From Chromera velia (lineage: Eukaryota > Sar > Chromeraceae): 33,467 bases of DNA. Position 1 is the stretch's first letter. Each line of letters opens with the position of its first letter. The stretch spans positions 93,365-126,831 of the forward strand of contig JAHBMJ010000510.1 of NCBI GenBank assembly GCA_018398765.1, given 5' to 3'. Shown here one piece after another: positions 22,501 through 33,014 of the stretch. Below the pieces are notes generated by a model. The model was not told the origin of the DNA. It searched no databases and saw only the letters and a list, made by a program, of their open reading frames with translations. Made by a program: the position numbers and the translations under genes.

Positions 22501-24953
22501 GAATGTCTCTGAGAAGGCAGGAGCTGATGGCACAGGAGCGAGAAGAAAGAGCTGAGAGACAGAGGGAGAGAAGACAGAGAAATGGGACAGACGAAGATTT
22601 GGAAGAAGTCGATTTAGATGAGGAAGAGGAGGTACCACTGGAACCCCACTGGCTGGACCTTTGTGACCGTTTGGGGGTCAGTTGAATTGACTCCTTCATT
22701 TGCTTGCGAACTTTCTCGAGCTCCTGCACTTAGACATTCAAAGGCTTATGTATGCATTTGTCCCGCCTGTTTCCTCCTCCTCGCTCCATGGATCTTTTTC
22801 ACTCTCCTCACTATCCTCTCTGTCTTCATTGTAGCACCTGTTCTCTCTAAAATTTCTCTCTCTTGTTTCTGCATGCGTGAAATGTCCTCCATCCTCTGCA
22901 CTTCCTTTCGCTGGCTTGCAACTTGGATCAAAATGAGAACAAAAGTTCCTTATTTCTCAAAGACCGCTGGCATGTTCTAAACAAAAAACTGACTTTGCAG
23001 ATCATTGACAGGGTGGACAGAGAAGATCGTCGACTTGAACAAAAAGAAAAGGCAGAAGAAGAAGCAACAAAGAAGAACGCAGAATCACTGCGCTCTGCCA
23101 ATCTTCTTCTGCCGTCTCCAAATCCCCCAAAGATTCTACCCTCCAGTGCTCCCGACGAGACCCCCGCAATCGCACAACGTTCTCTGTTGACTCCATCTTC
23201 TCCTTCTTCTTCGTCTGCCAGACAAAACACCCCGAGAAATCCTCCCCTCTTCCCAGACTGCCGCGCCTTTTATCTTGGAGAGGCAGAGCCCCTTGACATC
23301 GAGGAGAAGACAAACACTCAGGGGACCACGATGACAGGAAATGAAAGGGAGAATCGTGAACCTCCAACGGATTCTCCATGCACACCAACCACCCCTCCTC
23401 CCTTCCTTTGCAGAGCAGCTGTGCTCCCCTCAAGCCCCTCTCGTCCCTCTGCTGGCTTGCAAGAGGACGTTTTGCTGCAAAGTTTCTCCACACACCCGCA
23501 AGCAGCCAGCCCCAGTCTCCCCTCCACGTCTCTCCATCCTCAGCTTTTCTCTCCATTGCCGACTGATCACTCCCGGCAGGGCCCTTTTCCCTCCCCCCCT
23601 GCCCCCGCTTCGGAGGAACCAAAGCAAATGGAGTCACCAGAAAAAAGTTTCCATGAAGAACTCTCACCGGAAAATTTTGGAAAGCAGTTTTGTGCAAGAT
23701 TCGATCCCACCTCCTCGCACAGACATGAACCAGACATCGCCAGGCCTCCCTGTCTCGTATCCTCCCAGAGAGACGAGACGGCAGGTCCTGTTGCCTCTGC
23801 TTCGCCTTGCTCACCTTCGTCCCTTCAGGCTTGCGGGAGCTCTGCAGAATTCCCTTTGCCCCTTCTCTCCCGAAATGAGGAAAGGCGAAAGAAAGACGCC
23901 CCTGCCTCCCCATCCGAGCATCCGTCCTTTTTCTCATCGAAGTTTTCTTCTCCCTCTACACTCAATTATTTGGCAGCGAACCGAAAAGAACAGGAAGAAA
24001 CAGAAGGAACCTCAATCAACACAAGTCGAAGCACCGAGAGGATGGCAGAGGGGAAGGCAGAAAGATACTGTCGGTTGAGAAGCCTGGAAGAAACGGAGAC
24101 ATTTAGGAAACGTTCAGGAAACCTCAAGTCCTGTCCCCCATCCTCTTCCTCCTCGCACCCTTCTTGCCCACCGAATCACACAGCGCAACCACCCACACAC
24201 CCCACAAACGGAGACACACCAACCAACAACGCTCCACCTAGCATCAATGAGCCCATCAGTTTGGCCCTTCATAGAGCACTCGCACGGAGAGGCCACAAGT
24301 TGGAGACCTCAGACGACAGACGGAGACGTCGCATACAGAGGGAGCACAGGCGTCAGGAGAGGGAGGACAGGATTCGAACAGAGGCCCGAGCCAGATTCGA
24401 AAGGGAACACACCGCCCACAGAACCTCCTCCTTGGAGATGACGGAGGAAAGAGACGCCTTCACACTTCCCCCTAGGCTCTCGATGTTAAAATTCGGAGAG
24501 AGACCGTCAACCTTGGACGTGTCAATCCACTCACAAACCCAGACAAAATCCAGGTCTGCCGAAATTACAAAATGGTCCCGACTGTCCGAGTCGACCCGTT
24601 TCACTTCTTCCCTGCTTGACTCAGGGAGTCCTACAGAATCGACTGAAAGACCCACACAGATCGCAACCCTGTCTGGGAATATTGAGAGCACAGATGCAAA
24701 CACCCGCTGGCTCAGTTGTCAGAACACATCTTACAGGCTGACAGAAACTAGCCACTGCTTGTCTTCTCCCCGTTCTTCAGAACGTCTGGCATTCTCTCAG
24801 AAGATGCAAAAACTGCTTGGCTGGTCTGATGTTCTCAGGTCGGGAGGAAGACTTGATGCTTGTCTTGCAGCTGAGCAAGTCTTAGCCCCACAATTACAGG
24901 AAGCCACTCCAAACCCTTGGAAGCTTCAAAATCCAGATTTTGGGCCAAATTGA
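17658..24953 (+). CDS. F-box protein with ankyrin-like repeats and a long disordered C-terminal region
   Basis: Exons by eye: 17658-17985, 18152-18735, 19101-19313, 19748-19885, 20234-20659, 20840-20944, 21245-21316, 21539-21600, 22084-22177, 22497-22676 and 23001-24953. All are in phase with GT...AG junctions, giving about 1384 residues. Residues about 17-65 form an F-box (LTELPDEVFMHLFDALPP ... LSQLSRLAFRRLF), which normally binds Skp1 in an SCF ubiquitin ligase. Downstream are ankyrin-type helices: ALLFACQENLREAVEALV, SPLLVAVSRGNSEVVE, KSALLLAVEKGRPDIVRQ, then GKSALSVAVANGNEAVLRAL, which appears only after joining the exons ending at 21316 and starting at 21539. These probably bind substrate. 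A charged coiled-coil-like stretch (RQELMAQEREERAERQRERR, 22518-22577) leads into a final exon of 650 codons rich in Ser, Pro, Glu and Arg. That exon has a basic segment near 24276-24420. The intron 18736-19100 may hide another exon (see rejected items). An E3 substrate-receptor role is inferred from domains only. Confidence 0.7.
19457..19579. repeat. Compound tetranucleotide microsatellite (GAAA)n/(GAAT)n/(GAGT)n
   Basis: Purine-rich run changing unit three times, inside the intron 19314-19747 of the F-box gene. It creates spurious reverse-strand open frames of repeated Ser/Phe/Leu/His. Confidence 0.95.
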
Positions 24954-25437
24954 TTTAAATAATTCTAAAACTTGAAAACTTTAAAAAAAATCAACTCTGA
25001 TTTCATAAGCTATGACGCCTATTTATACCAATTTAGGCGCTAGTGTATTAATATGTGTCACTATTATTATTTAGCTTAATATGACTAATTATGTTCACGT
25101 TATATAATTAAATTAATGTGATGTGATGAGGTGACTTAACCCGGCAGCCATCGTAATCCAATGGCCAAGGGCAGTCTGCTAGGCAGTCTGTTGCATGCAT
25201 ACGTACAACATACATTGTTCACAACTTAGGCCTATAGAGCTTATATGGCTTTGAAAGGCTAGTTATATTCATTAAAAATAATATAGTCGTTTCCTAGGTC
25301 ATTTTATTTTCAAATATAGAATTAAGCAACTTAGTAGGAAATCTTTTGTTTAAACCATGATAAATATTTATAAACCTAAAGAATTTTAATGACTTAATAA
25401 TAGGTCACTGGGTTTGGTAGCCTGAATGTTTGCTATT

Positions 25438-26086
25438 CCCTGCAGGTAGCCAGGATTTTACAGGATTTTAGCCCAGGATTTTAGCGGATTTTACGGGATT
25501 TTGGCCAGGATTTTAGCGGATTTTGGCGGATTTTGCCCAGGATTCTGCCGGACTCTTAATGTTAAAAATATAATCCCTGCACCTAAGGTTTTAGAATCTA
25601 AAATCCTGGAAGAAAGCTAAAATCCTAGCCTCTTCCTAGGATTTTATGGGATTATACGGGACTTTACAGGATTATACGGGATTTTACGGGATTATACAGG
25701 ATTTTACGGGATTTTGAAGAAATAAATAAAATTAAATTCAAAGATGAATGATACACTTCAAGGCTACACAAGAGGGATAACCAGCATCGATTGTGATCAA
25801 CTTTTATTTCATTGTTTTTGTTTATGTTAAAATTCCGTAAAATCCCGTATAATATATCCCGTAAAATCCTGTAAAATCCTGGCATTCATTTTTAAAATCC
25901 TAGGATCCAGCATTTTAGTCTTTATAATCCCTAAAGCCAGGATTTTAGATTCTAAAATCTTGAAGAAATAGTCCGGCAGAATCCTGGGCAAAATCCGCCT
26001 AAATCCACTAAAATCCTGGCCAGAATCCCGTAAAATCTGCTAAAATCCTGGGCTAAAATCCTGCAAAATCCTAGCTACCTGCAGGG
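25438..26086. mobile_element. MITE-like foldback element with 116-bp terminal inverted repeats
   Basis: The left end begins CCCTGCAGGTAGCCAGGATT and the right end closes with AATCCTAGCTACCTGCAGGG, its near reverse complement. The match continues inwards for about 116 bp (25438-25553 against 25971-26086), ending at TCTGCCGGA / TCCGGCAGA. Weaker inverted similarity continues further in (for example TAGAATCTAAAATCCTGG against CCAGGATTTTAGATTCTA). The arms are built from short units around 'AGGATTTTA(C/G)'. The centre (about 25715-25820) is non-repetitive and non-coding. No transposase is present, so it would be non-autonomous. A clear target-site duplication is not visible. Confidence 0.75.
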
Positions 26087-26518
26087 TTGTTTTTGTTTTT
26101 AGAGCTCTTCAAGCTGCTCTTGTTGAAGTTAGTGCCAAAGTTAATTTAGCAGTACTGATATAACTGGTTTTCAACTGGATAATCAGCCTGAATTTCAATT
26201 AAGAAGTTTTTGCACCTAGGTCTGTACCCTAAAAATTATTACTGGCTATGTCTTATCCTGACATATTTTTTTCAAAGTATGTTATATAAATTCAACTATC
26301 CATATTTTTAAAAAATCCAATGTAAGCTTTCAAATACCTGGGGGATTATGCCCCATGGAGCCTAGAGTGAATGAACAAATTTTTGTATGACATGCCCGTA
26401 TGGTGGCTAGTGGTGGCTTACCGGCTTCAACCTAAATATTAATTCAATTCGCTCTTAGATTCTCCTAGACTAAATCTAACTAAATTATAATTAACGTTTT
26501 CACAATTTATTAACACAT

Positions 26519-26551
26519 TTGAATGAATGAATGAATGAATGAATGAATGAA
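26519..26551. repeat. (AATG)n microsatellite
   Basis: About eight perfect GAAT units in the AT-rich spacer. Confidence 0.95.
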
Positions 26552-26940
26552 GTTGGCTTTGCTAGAGTGGAGCCGTGCTCCCAGCAGCCCACTGGGCATG
26601 TTCATATTTATGATTTCTCTCATATCTATAAACTATATCTATAAACTATGATAATAACTATATATATGAATCAATCAATCAATCAGGCGGACGTGCTAGG
26701 AACTGATCTTAAATGCAGTTTCCCACAAATCAATCATGGTTTGAATTAGCATGATAAGTTTAAATTTTATGATTGATGATTGATTTACTAGAAACAACTG
26801 CAAAGACGACCTCCGTGCACAGGATGGTATGTCTCTCTTTTGGAAGTCTTGAGAGCTACGCATTGGGCTACTTGTGTTAGAGTGCACACTTTGAGATACA
26901 AGTGATGCGATAAGAGAATATTCTACTAAGCAGGCTTCGC

Positions 26941-29150
26941 TCAGAGAATGGTGTTCAATGCAGAGTCGAAATCAGTCCCGGATGACGGGACCTCAGTGGC
27001 TGGGTCAGAATCTGGCTCTGAGGCCGAGGCTAATGACCTTCTTTCTGCTGACCCCGTTGCAAGACTCGTTTCTCGGAGGAGGGTCTGAAGGTCGAGCCGC
27101 GCCTCTGTGACGGCAAAGAGGCATTCATGCCCGCCTTTCAGAGGGGCATCTGACATCGAGAGGTAGGCTGGGAGTGCAAAGGAAGGCAGGAGGGACTGAA
27201 GGAAGGACAGAACTCCTGGGAGTTCCAAAACGACCCACTGAAGTGAAAGGATTAAAGTTCCCAGGACAACCAACCCCCCCACACGGGAATCGACAACCTT
27301 TGCCCCCTCGACACTGTGCGTCTCGAGTCTTGTCGTGAGCTTTCCAGACTCAAGTGCGAAGTGCACACGGAAGACCACAGCCACCCCCATAGTGCAGAGG
27401 TCGACTGTAACACCGTGCAATGCTCCTTTCTCCCTCCCTCTAAATCGAATACCGACAGACAGGTAAAGAAGCGACTCGTCATACGATGTGGAGAGTTTGG
27501 GTTCAGGTTCCTCGAGGAGAGTCAATTCGACACTCACGGGGTCCTCAAACTCTTCATGCCAGGGATCCCCGACCAGGGCCGACCAAAACCCGGAACTACC
27601 CCACTCCCCGAGCTCCTCAGAGTACAAAATGCCCTCCTTCTGCGCCAGCTCGCAGAGAAAATTGCTCACCTGAAGAAACGAAAGAATCTTCCGGTACACA
27701 TTCTTTCACACCAACATCTCTAGTAATCGAACAAGAACTACAAACACACATTATGTATTGATGTAGGAAATGTTAACAAAAGAAGTCACGAAGCTGCTGC
27801 CGACATGCAAAAATGCGATGCAGAAATGCACGGCAAAACCACAAGGCTGACCGATCACTCTGGAGAGGTCACAAAAATGTGTTCCTGTCTTCTTCTGCCA
27901 GCAGAAAAAAGGGAGTACGTCAACTTGCTGACCTGCCAATCATGAAGCATGAACCCTGCATTGAGCGCGCCCTTTGCCAAGTGGAGCTCTTGGCGTATCT
28001 GCAGGGCACACTCGTTCCCTCCCTGCCACCCCGCACACCTCCCTGAGGGGTTCTTTTCCCGCAGTGTCACCCCTACCCACACAGAACGTCTCAACACGTC
28101 AGAATAAAAACCCGAAAACTCCCCACTGTCTCCCAGCATCCGAGTCGATGCATCTACACGCATGCCGTCAACAGTCGGAATATTCAGCAGCTTCTTTGCT
28201 GAATGCTTCTCAATGAGTGTACTCATCGCAGCCCATTGTCTCTTTACCGCCCTCGAAATGCCCTCCAATGCCAACCCACCCGCAATCCTGCCAACTGAAT
28301 CGACCATCGGCGCACACACAGACCCCCAGGAACCCCAACCATCTCTGTCGAGACCCAGACGGATCTCCTGACCGGATACATGGACTTCTGTCTTGAAGGG
28401 AGCGGAGGCCCCGCTCGTGTGGTCCGTGAAAGCGAAACGAATGAACACCATCAGACTACGGACGACTACCGTGACCTCCCCCTCACACTTTGTTTCCCTC
28501 GGCCCCCTCACGAGAATTTCAGCCGTCCCCTCCATTCCAAACTGCACCGCAAGGCCCATCTCGTCCACCCCCTGCACGTCCATCATCACCCCCTCAACAT
28601 CTAGATGAAGTATAGAGACGGTACGAACGACCATGTAGACGGGAGCAATCTCGTCTCCAAGGAGTTTCCTTCCTGTAAGAAATCTAGTCACAGTGTCTAT
28701 TAGAAGGTCGTGAATGACTTTTGTGTCGAGGTTCTCAACAGAGGCCCTCAGCACATCCCGAGTAACGACAGCACCTATGGGGAAAATGCTAGCACTCGGG
28801 CTGTGTGTCTGCTCATGCCACCTGGTGGCAGCACAGCAGCACACCTTGTGGCCACGGAGACACCTCTCGCCGTCGATCCAAGGCTCGCATACTCTGTGGT
28901 CGCAGTCGGCATCACAGCTGGCGTTGCAGTTGGGTGCTGTCCCAACGACAGTGCCAAAACCGGTGAAGGTATTGTCTCCGCGCTTGGCCCGCAGCTTGCA
29001 GAACTGATCGCAGGACCCTTGCGCTAAATCAGAATCTCGAATCTTTCTCTTTCCCCCGAATAATGCGATTGCGATGCACGACGGGCTGGAACTGAGAAGA
29101 CCGAGCCACAAAGAAAGGAGAATGCGGAAAGCAGGCAGAACATATGTCAT
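26941..29150 (-). CDS. Secreted BPI/LBP-like (TULIP) protein with Cys-rich N-terminal segment
   Basis: Two exons on the minus strand: 29150-27933 and 27669-26941. They join in phase 0 across a GTCAGC...TTCAG intron of 263 bp, giving 648 residues. The start ATG at 29150 opens a hydrophobic signal peptide (about residues 8-29). Residues 47-106 carry ten Cys, ending in a CCC triplet, and form a separate disulfide-rich module. The rest alternates hydrophobic and polar residues as expected for long beta strands. It has the order seen in two-barrel lipid-binding proteins: VHVSGQEIRLGLDRDGWGSW, then a helical stretch like the BPI segment preceding its conserved Cys, then a second barrel ending LLPSFALPAYLSMSDAPLKG, near the 'fpLP....v.l.d..l' C-terminal motif of BPI/LBP/CETP. 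These proteins bind lipids or bacterial lipopolysaccharide outside the cell. The assignment rests on pattern rather than strong identity; a different secreted beta-rich protein remains possible. Confidence 0.65.
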
Positions 29151-29429
29151 GATCGTTTAAACAAAGTTATGTATCGATAGTCGCATGGCGCTGTAACACA
29201 TTTCCGGAACGTATATATATATATATGTACGGAGAACAGCGACTGCGAGTGCAGCTCGCGATGCAGGCCAAGATGATGGCAATGACTGGGAAGAAGCCCA
29301 CATTGAGAGACACAAGACCTGGTCAATCTGCCGAGTACTACGTACCGAGTCTGACAGCAATATGATCGTTGAAAAAATATGATGCAAAGTTGATCGAAGT
29401 GTTGCACATGCAATTTCGAAAGAACGTGT

Positions 29430-29462
29430 TGCATGCATAAACGCATGCATGTGTTGCATGCA
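29430..29462. promoter_or_regulatory. Two TGCATGCA octamers upstream of the TULIP-like gene
   Basis: TGCATGCA at 29430-29437 and 29455-29462, with a related CGCATGCATG between them. They lie 280-312 bp upstream of the minus-strand ATG at 29150, a distance similar to that at the other two genes. Confidence 0.5.
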
Positions 29463-30134
29463 GCTAGGGTATACGTGTTGACAGGGTGTTGTGCGCTGTT
29501 GCCTGTACTGTTGCGTGCCAGAATTTGGCCCAGAAAACGTAAGAGAGCTCACAGAAACGGCGAAGATCCCCAGTTTTCCCCAATCATGCACTGCTAGTCT
29601 GAGGTGACACAGCACCTAGCACAGCAGCAAAGTGAAACAACAGGGTCCAGTTTAAGAGCATTGACAGAAACGGGTTTCTATGTACTTTTATGCGTTAAAT
29701 AAGTTAATGAAAATACATTATGAGATAATGACAGTACCGCTAGGCTGTACTAGGCTGTTATGAAGTTTAACTATGACTTTCTACCAATTGAGCAAGAACT
29801 TTGAACAATGTAGCCTGCTAAGAGCTATAGGCTATAAGTGTAAAACAAACGAACCTATCATTAGTTTTTCTATCTTGCCGTTGAAGCCACAAGTGATAAG
29901 CTGCGCATTAAAAGTGATTAATAAGCTTGCTCCTAGAATCGAGACTAACAGGAAAAAGCGGAACTTTCGGACAAACTAGGCTAGATCCGCCCCTCATATG
30001 TGGGGACGTGGCATACATAATAAAACCTTCGATCATCATTTTGTTTCCTTATGCAATTCTGGTTTTGGAGCTTCTCTGGAGATAATTGATTTGAGTTGGT
30101 TAGGTGATATCGGGAAGGCCCTAGGGCGGAACAT

Positions 30135-30135
<1 letters not shown>

Positions 30136-30171
<36 letters not shown>
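30136..30171. repeat. (TCAA)n microsatellite
   Basis: About nine perfect TCAA/ATCA units in AT-rich DNA. Confidence 0.95.
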
Positions 30172-30487
30172 AAAGTTTTGAAATCATATTTTAATCATGC
30201 AAAAAAAAATTGTAAGAAAAAAAGTTTAACTATAAAAAAGAAATACTACTACGCCTACTTATGCCAGGCTAAATGCTGTTATCCTAGCACCGTAGTAGTG
30301 GCTACGTCTAGGGCTACGTTTATCACTAAAAAATAATATACAGATAAGCTCTGGTTGCTCCATAGCTATCCGCCGGAGCAAAACCTGAAGCAAAACAATT
30401 GAAGTTACAATTTACAAAGACCAAGTCTGCAATCCAATTGAACTCGGTAGACTGCACATGCAGGTACATGCGTTTATACACTGTAGA

Positions 30488-30771
30488 TCAATTTGTTCTC
30501 AACCTAGTTCTGAATTGCACCAAAATTTCCAGGACGTTCAACAAATCTGCAGGTGTCAGATGTACTGAGCCGTGTTCTGCTTTTTTGAGTCGCTGAGAAA
30601 GTTCCGATGCTGAACCCCGATCTCCCTCACCAGAATGAGATAATTCTACGGAAGCCGCCCGTTGTCTTATGACGTTGACAGCCGCTTCCCTGCAGATAGG
30701 GGCATCGAAGAGAAACCAAAGAGGATCAAATACGATGGAGACACACTGAGAATTCGGCGCAGACTCTTCCC
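30488..30771 (-). CDS. Candidate 3' exon of a minus-strand gene (hypothetical)
   Basis: On the minus strand a TTGTTCAG acceptor precedes 30771, and the frame runs to TGA at 30488-30490. It encodes about 94 residues ending in a helix-prone LTPADLLNVLEILVQFRTRL. Composition is less AT-rich than the spacer just downstream of it. The function is unknown. An internal GTGAGG could end the exon earlier, so it may not be terminal. The phase (one base carried in) does not match the candidate exon at 31175-31419, so either a further exon is missing or they belong to different models. Confidence 0.3.
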
Positions 30772-30848
30772 CTGAACAAGTTGAAGTTACGGTCACTCCG
30801 TTCATGCATCTGCCTGGCAGCTTGAGGTCCGTCTACCCAGTATCGGTT

Positions 30849-30850
<2 letters not shown>

Positions 30851-30881
<31 letters not shown>
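30851..30881. repeat. (CT)n microsatellite
   Basis: Perfect CT run of about 31 bp followed by TGTATGTGCGTGCGTGCGCG. Confidence 0.95.
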
Positions 30882-30885
<4 letters not shown>

Positions 30886-31174
30886 GTGCGTGCGTGCGCG
30901 CGCGCCCGTCTTTCCGTCTGCTTGTCTGTCCTTTGTCTGTCTCTCTCCCTCTCTATCTATGTGCCTGCCTGCCTGCCTGCCCGTGAATTCGACTCTGGAT
31001 TCCTATCTGCCTCCCTCCATTGAAATTGGTTTCTTACCTCGTCCCTCCGGGCTGTTCTTTCTCCCTTCCAACATTCACCTGCATATGCATTGCTCAAGTA
31101 CTCTCAGGTGCTTTCCTTCCCCAACCTTCTGCACCGACCTGCAGACAGCCACCGTGATTGCCGGAACACTTGAC

Positions 31175-31419
31175 CCACGCCCATACAGACCGCCCCCCTC
31201 TCTGGATGCCCCCCAAATCCCCTCTGCAACCGCCGCCCAGGAGGGACCGAAGGGCGCCACCTCCTTCTTTTCCTCCAATGATGCCTCACAGACAGGTGGT
31301 CTCTCATTCATTGTCTCTGCCGTCCTGCCTTGAATGTAGAGCCCCAGAAGCGCCCGCACCTCCTCAGAGGTCCACTCTGCAGAGTCCTTCGTTCTCCAGA
31401 CCTTCCACAGGCGGTGGGG
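31175..31419 (-). CDS. Candidate exon with Myb/trihelix-like helix pattern (minus strand)
   Basis: A GGTGCAG acceptor lies just before 31419 and a GTCAAG (or GTATGG) donor near 31174-31186. The translation has the spacing of a Myb/SANT or trihelix DNA-binding unit: EWTSEEVRALLGLY, a 24-residue link, then FGPSWAAVAEGIW. Only one such unit is seen and the linker is long, so the family call is tentative. It joins in phase 0 to the candidate exon 32049-32190. The opposite strand also has an open frame with splice-like signals (31145-31294), so strand is not certain. Confidence 0.35.
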
Positions 31420-31573
31420 CTGCACCCATCCATTCATACACACCGCCCACACACAGACAGTCAATTGGTGAGATCAATGAACTTTGTGAGAAACTGGTTG
31501 TCGGTTAAAGGGTGCCCCCTTTTCAGGCGCGTTCCTGAAGAAACGCTTGCTGTGCTGGTCTCTTTTCTTCTCT

Positions 31574-31622
31574 GAGAGAGAGAGAGGGAGAGAGAGGGAG
31601 AGAGAGAGAGAGAGCGAGAGAG
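31574..31622. repeat. (GA)n microsatellite
   Basis: GAGA run with occasional GGGA units over about 49 bp. Confidence 0.95.
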
Positions 31623-32048
31623 GGCCTGACTGGCAGACAGGCAGAGAGGTTGAAAAGACAGGAGTCCGTCCAGAATCTTCTTTGTCGTCCAACCTCAGTC
31701 CTCTCTGATCGATTGATGGAGGGTCTCTCTCCATCTGCCTGCAGTGCGCTCGGGTGCGTCGCTCTCTTTTTTTTGTTCCTCAACCTTTCCTGCACGTCTG
31801 GTTGTCGGGCTCCCACCAGTATTTTGGTATTTCTTTTTGCTTCTGTACAGTTTCATTCTTGCCTTGCCATTTGAGTCAATCCCTTCCCCTACAGCCCTCA
31901 ATGCGTGTCTACGTATCTGTCCAGCTGGTCTTTTGCGCATATTCAAAAATGAAATATAACACGTGGGGTGCCAACAAGCAGACAGGAACAAAGAAACAAG
32001 TGTCCACAGACACCTTCAATAAAGCAGAAAAGCCTCTTCTAAACGCAC

Positions 32049-32190
32049 CTCCAGGAGAAGCTCAGAGACGTCGTGGGAGCTTTTGGTTGTGCAGACCAGA
32101 AGAACAGGAGGACTGTCTTGCGACCTCAAGGTTTCACCGTCGGACTCCAAAAATCCAAATGCAAACCCCGCAACTCCGGGCCCCCTGTCC
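32049..32190 (-). CDS. Candidate internal exon of the minus-strand gene (hypothetical)
   Basis: Bounded on the minus strand by a CTGACTGCAG acceptor and a GTGCGT donor. It encodes about 47 residues with a beta-like pattern (GVAGFAFGFLES ... PPVLLVCTTKSSHDVSELLL). It ends in phase 0, matching the candidate exon that starts at 31419. No domain is recognised. The plus strand is open here too, so the call is weak. Confidence 0.3.
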
Positions 32191-32330
32191 CTGCAGTCAG
32201 GAGGCAAAATCACAACTGCAATCAAACCCATCAACGACCCAATCGGTGCCAGGAGGAAAAGCCCAAAACACCGTGGCTCCAACATCGGAGGGCAGAGCAG
32301 AAGGAAACCACTTGAGCATGCGCAAACGCG

Positions 32331-32332
<2 letters not shown>

Positions 32333-32361
<29 letters not shown>
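32333..32361. repeat. (GA)n microsatellite
   Basis: Perfect GA run leading directly into the tandem repeat at 32361. Confidence 0.95.
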
Positions 32362-32364
<3 letters not shown>

Positions 32365-32592
32365 ATATGTTTCTTCTTCTTCTCCCTCCTTTGACAGACA
32401 GACAGACAGACAGACAGACTATATGTTTCTTCTTCTTCTCCCTCCTTTTCTTCATGAACACAACAGACAAAAAGAAAGAAAGAACAAAGACAAAAGAACA
32501 GCACCGACAGACAGACTATATGTTTCTTCTTCTCCCTTCTTTTCTTCATGGACACAATAGACAAAAAGAAAGAAAGCAACAAAGACAAAGGA
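32361..32592. repeat. Tandem repeat, three copies, about 97-bp unit
   Basis: Units begin GACTATATGTTTCTTCTTCT at 32361, 32417 and 32514. Units two and three are about 97 bp apart and share a TTTTCTTCATG(A/G)ACACAA segment and a purine-rich AGACAAAAAGAAAGAAAG tail. The first unit is shorter and ends in (GACA)n. It makes the strand-symmetric open frames here uninformative. Confidence 0.85.
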
Positions 32593-33014
32593 ACATCACG
32601 ACAACTCAGACAAAGTGGGCAGGGGGCCCGAAAGGTGAGAGTTAAGCGCCCCTTGCCTCTCCACCTCCCGACAGACTTTCACGTGATCACTGGTTTCACA
32701 CGCTACTCCTCTGCTGCTTCCACTCAAGACAAGAAAGAGAAGAAAAGAAAACAAGGCAAGAAAAACCAACAAAAATTAAAAATGACAACAAAACGAAAAA
32801 AGAAAACTGCACGTGGGGACCGGCACCGTCATGTTCTTTAGACAGAGGTGGGGGGGTGGGGGGGCGTCCCTGCGGAGGGGGATTTCTTCTGATGTTGTGT
32901 CTTCGTATCTTGCGGGAGGACTCTTTCGGCGGTAACGAAACTCTCCAAAGTCCCATACCAAAGGAGCGACGGTGCTCAGTTGCTTGAACCTTCTCTAAAA
33001 CCTCTTCTCTCTCC

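Larger units (their letters stand above)
24954..26940. other. AT-rich spacer between two convergent genes
   Basis: The F-box gene (+) and the TULIP-like gene (-) both end at this spacer. It is AT-rich and contains one TGCATGCA at 25192-25199, the foldback element at 25438-26086 and an (AATG)n tract at 26519-26551. No gene is seen. Confidence 0.65.
29151..30487. other. Promoter of the TULIP-like gene and AT-rich spacer
   Basis: 29151-29640 is moderately GC-rich and should contain the promoter of the minus-strand gene. 29640-30480 is AT-rich with a (TCAA)n tract. No gene recognised. Confidence 0.55.

Noticed and set aside
23002-23937. 311-codon open frame on the minus strand
   Set aside because: It lies opposite the long final exon of the F-box gene, has no motif or splice support, and looks like a shadow of Ser/Pro/Glu-rich coding on the plus strand.
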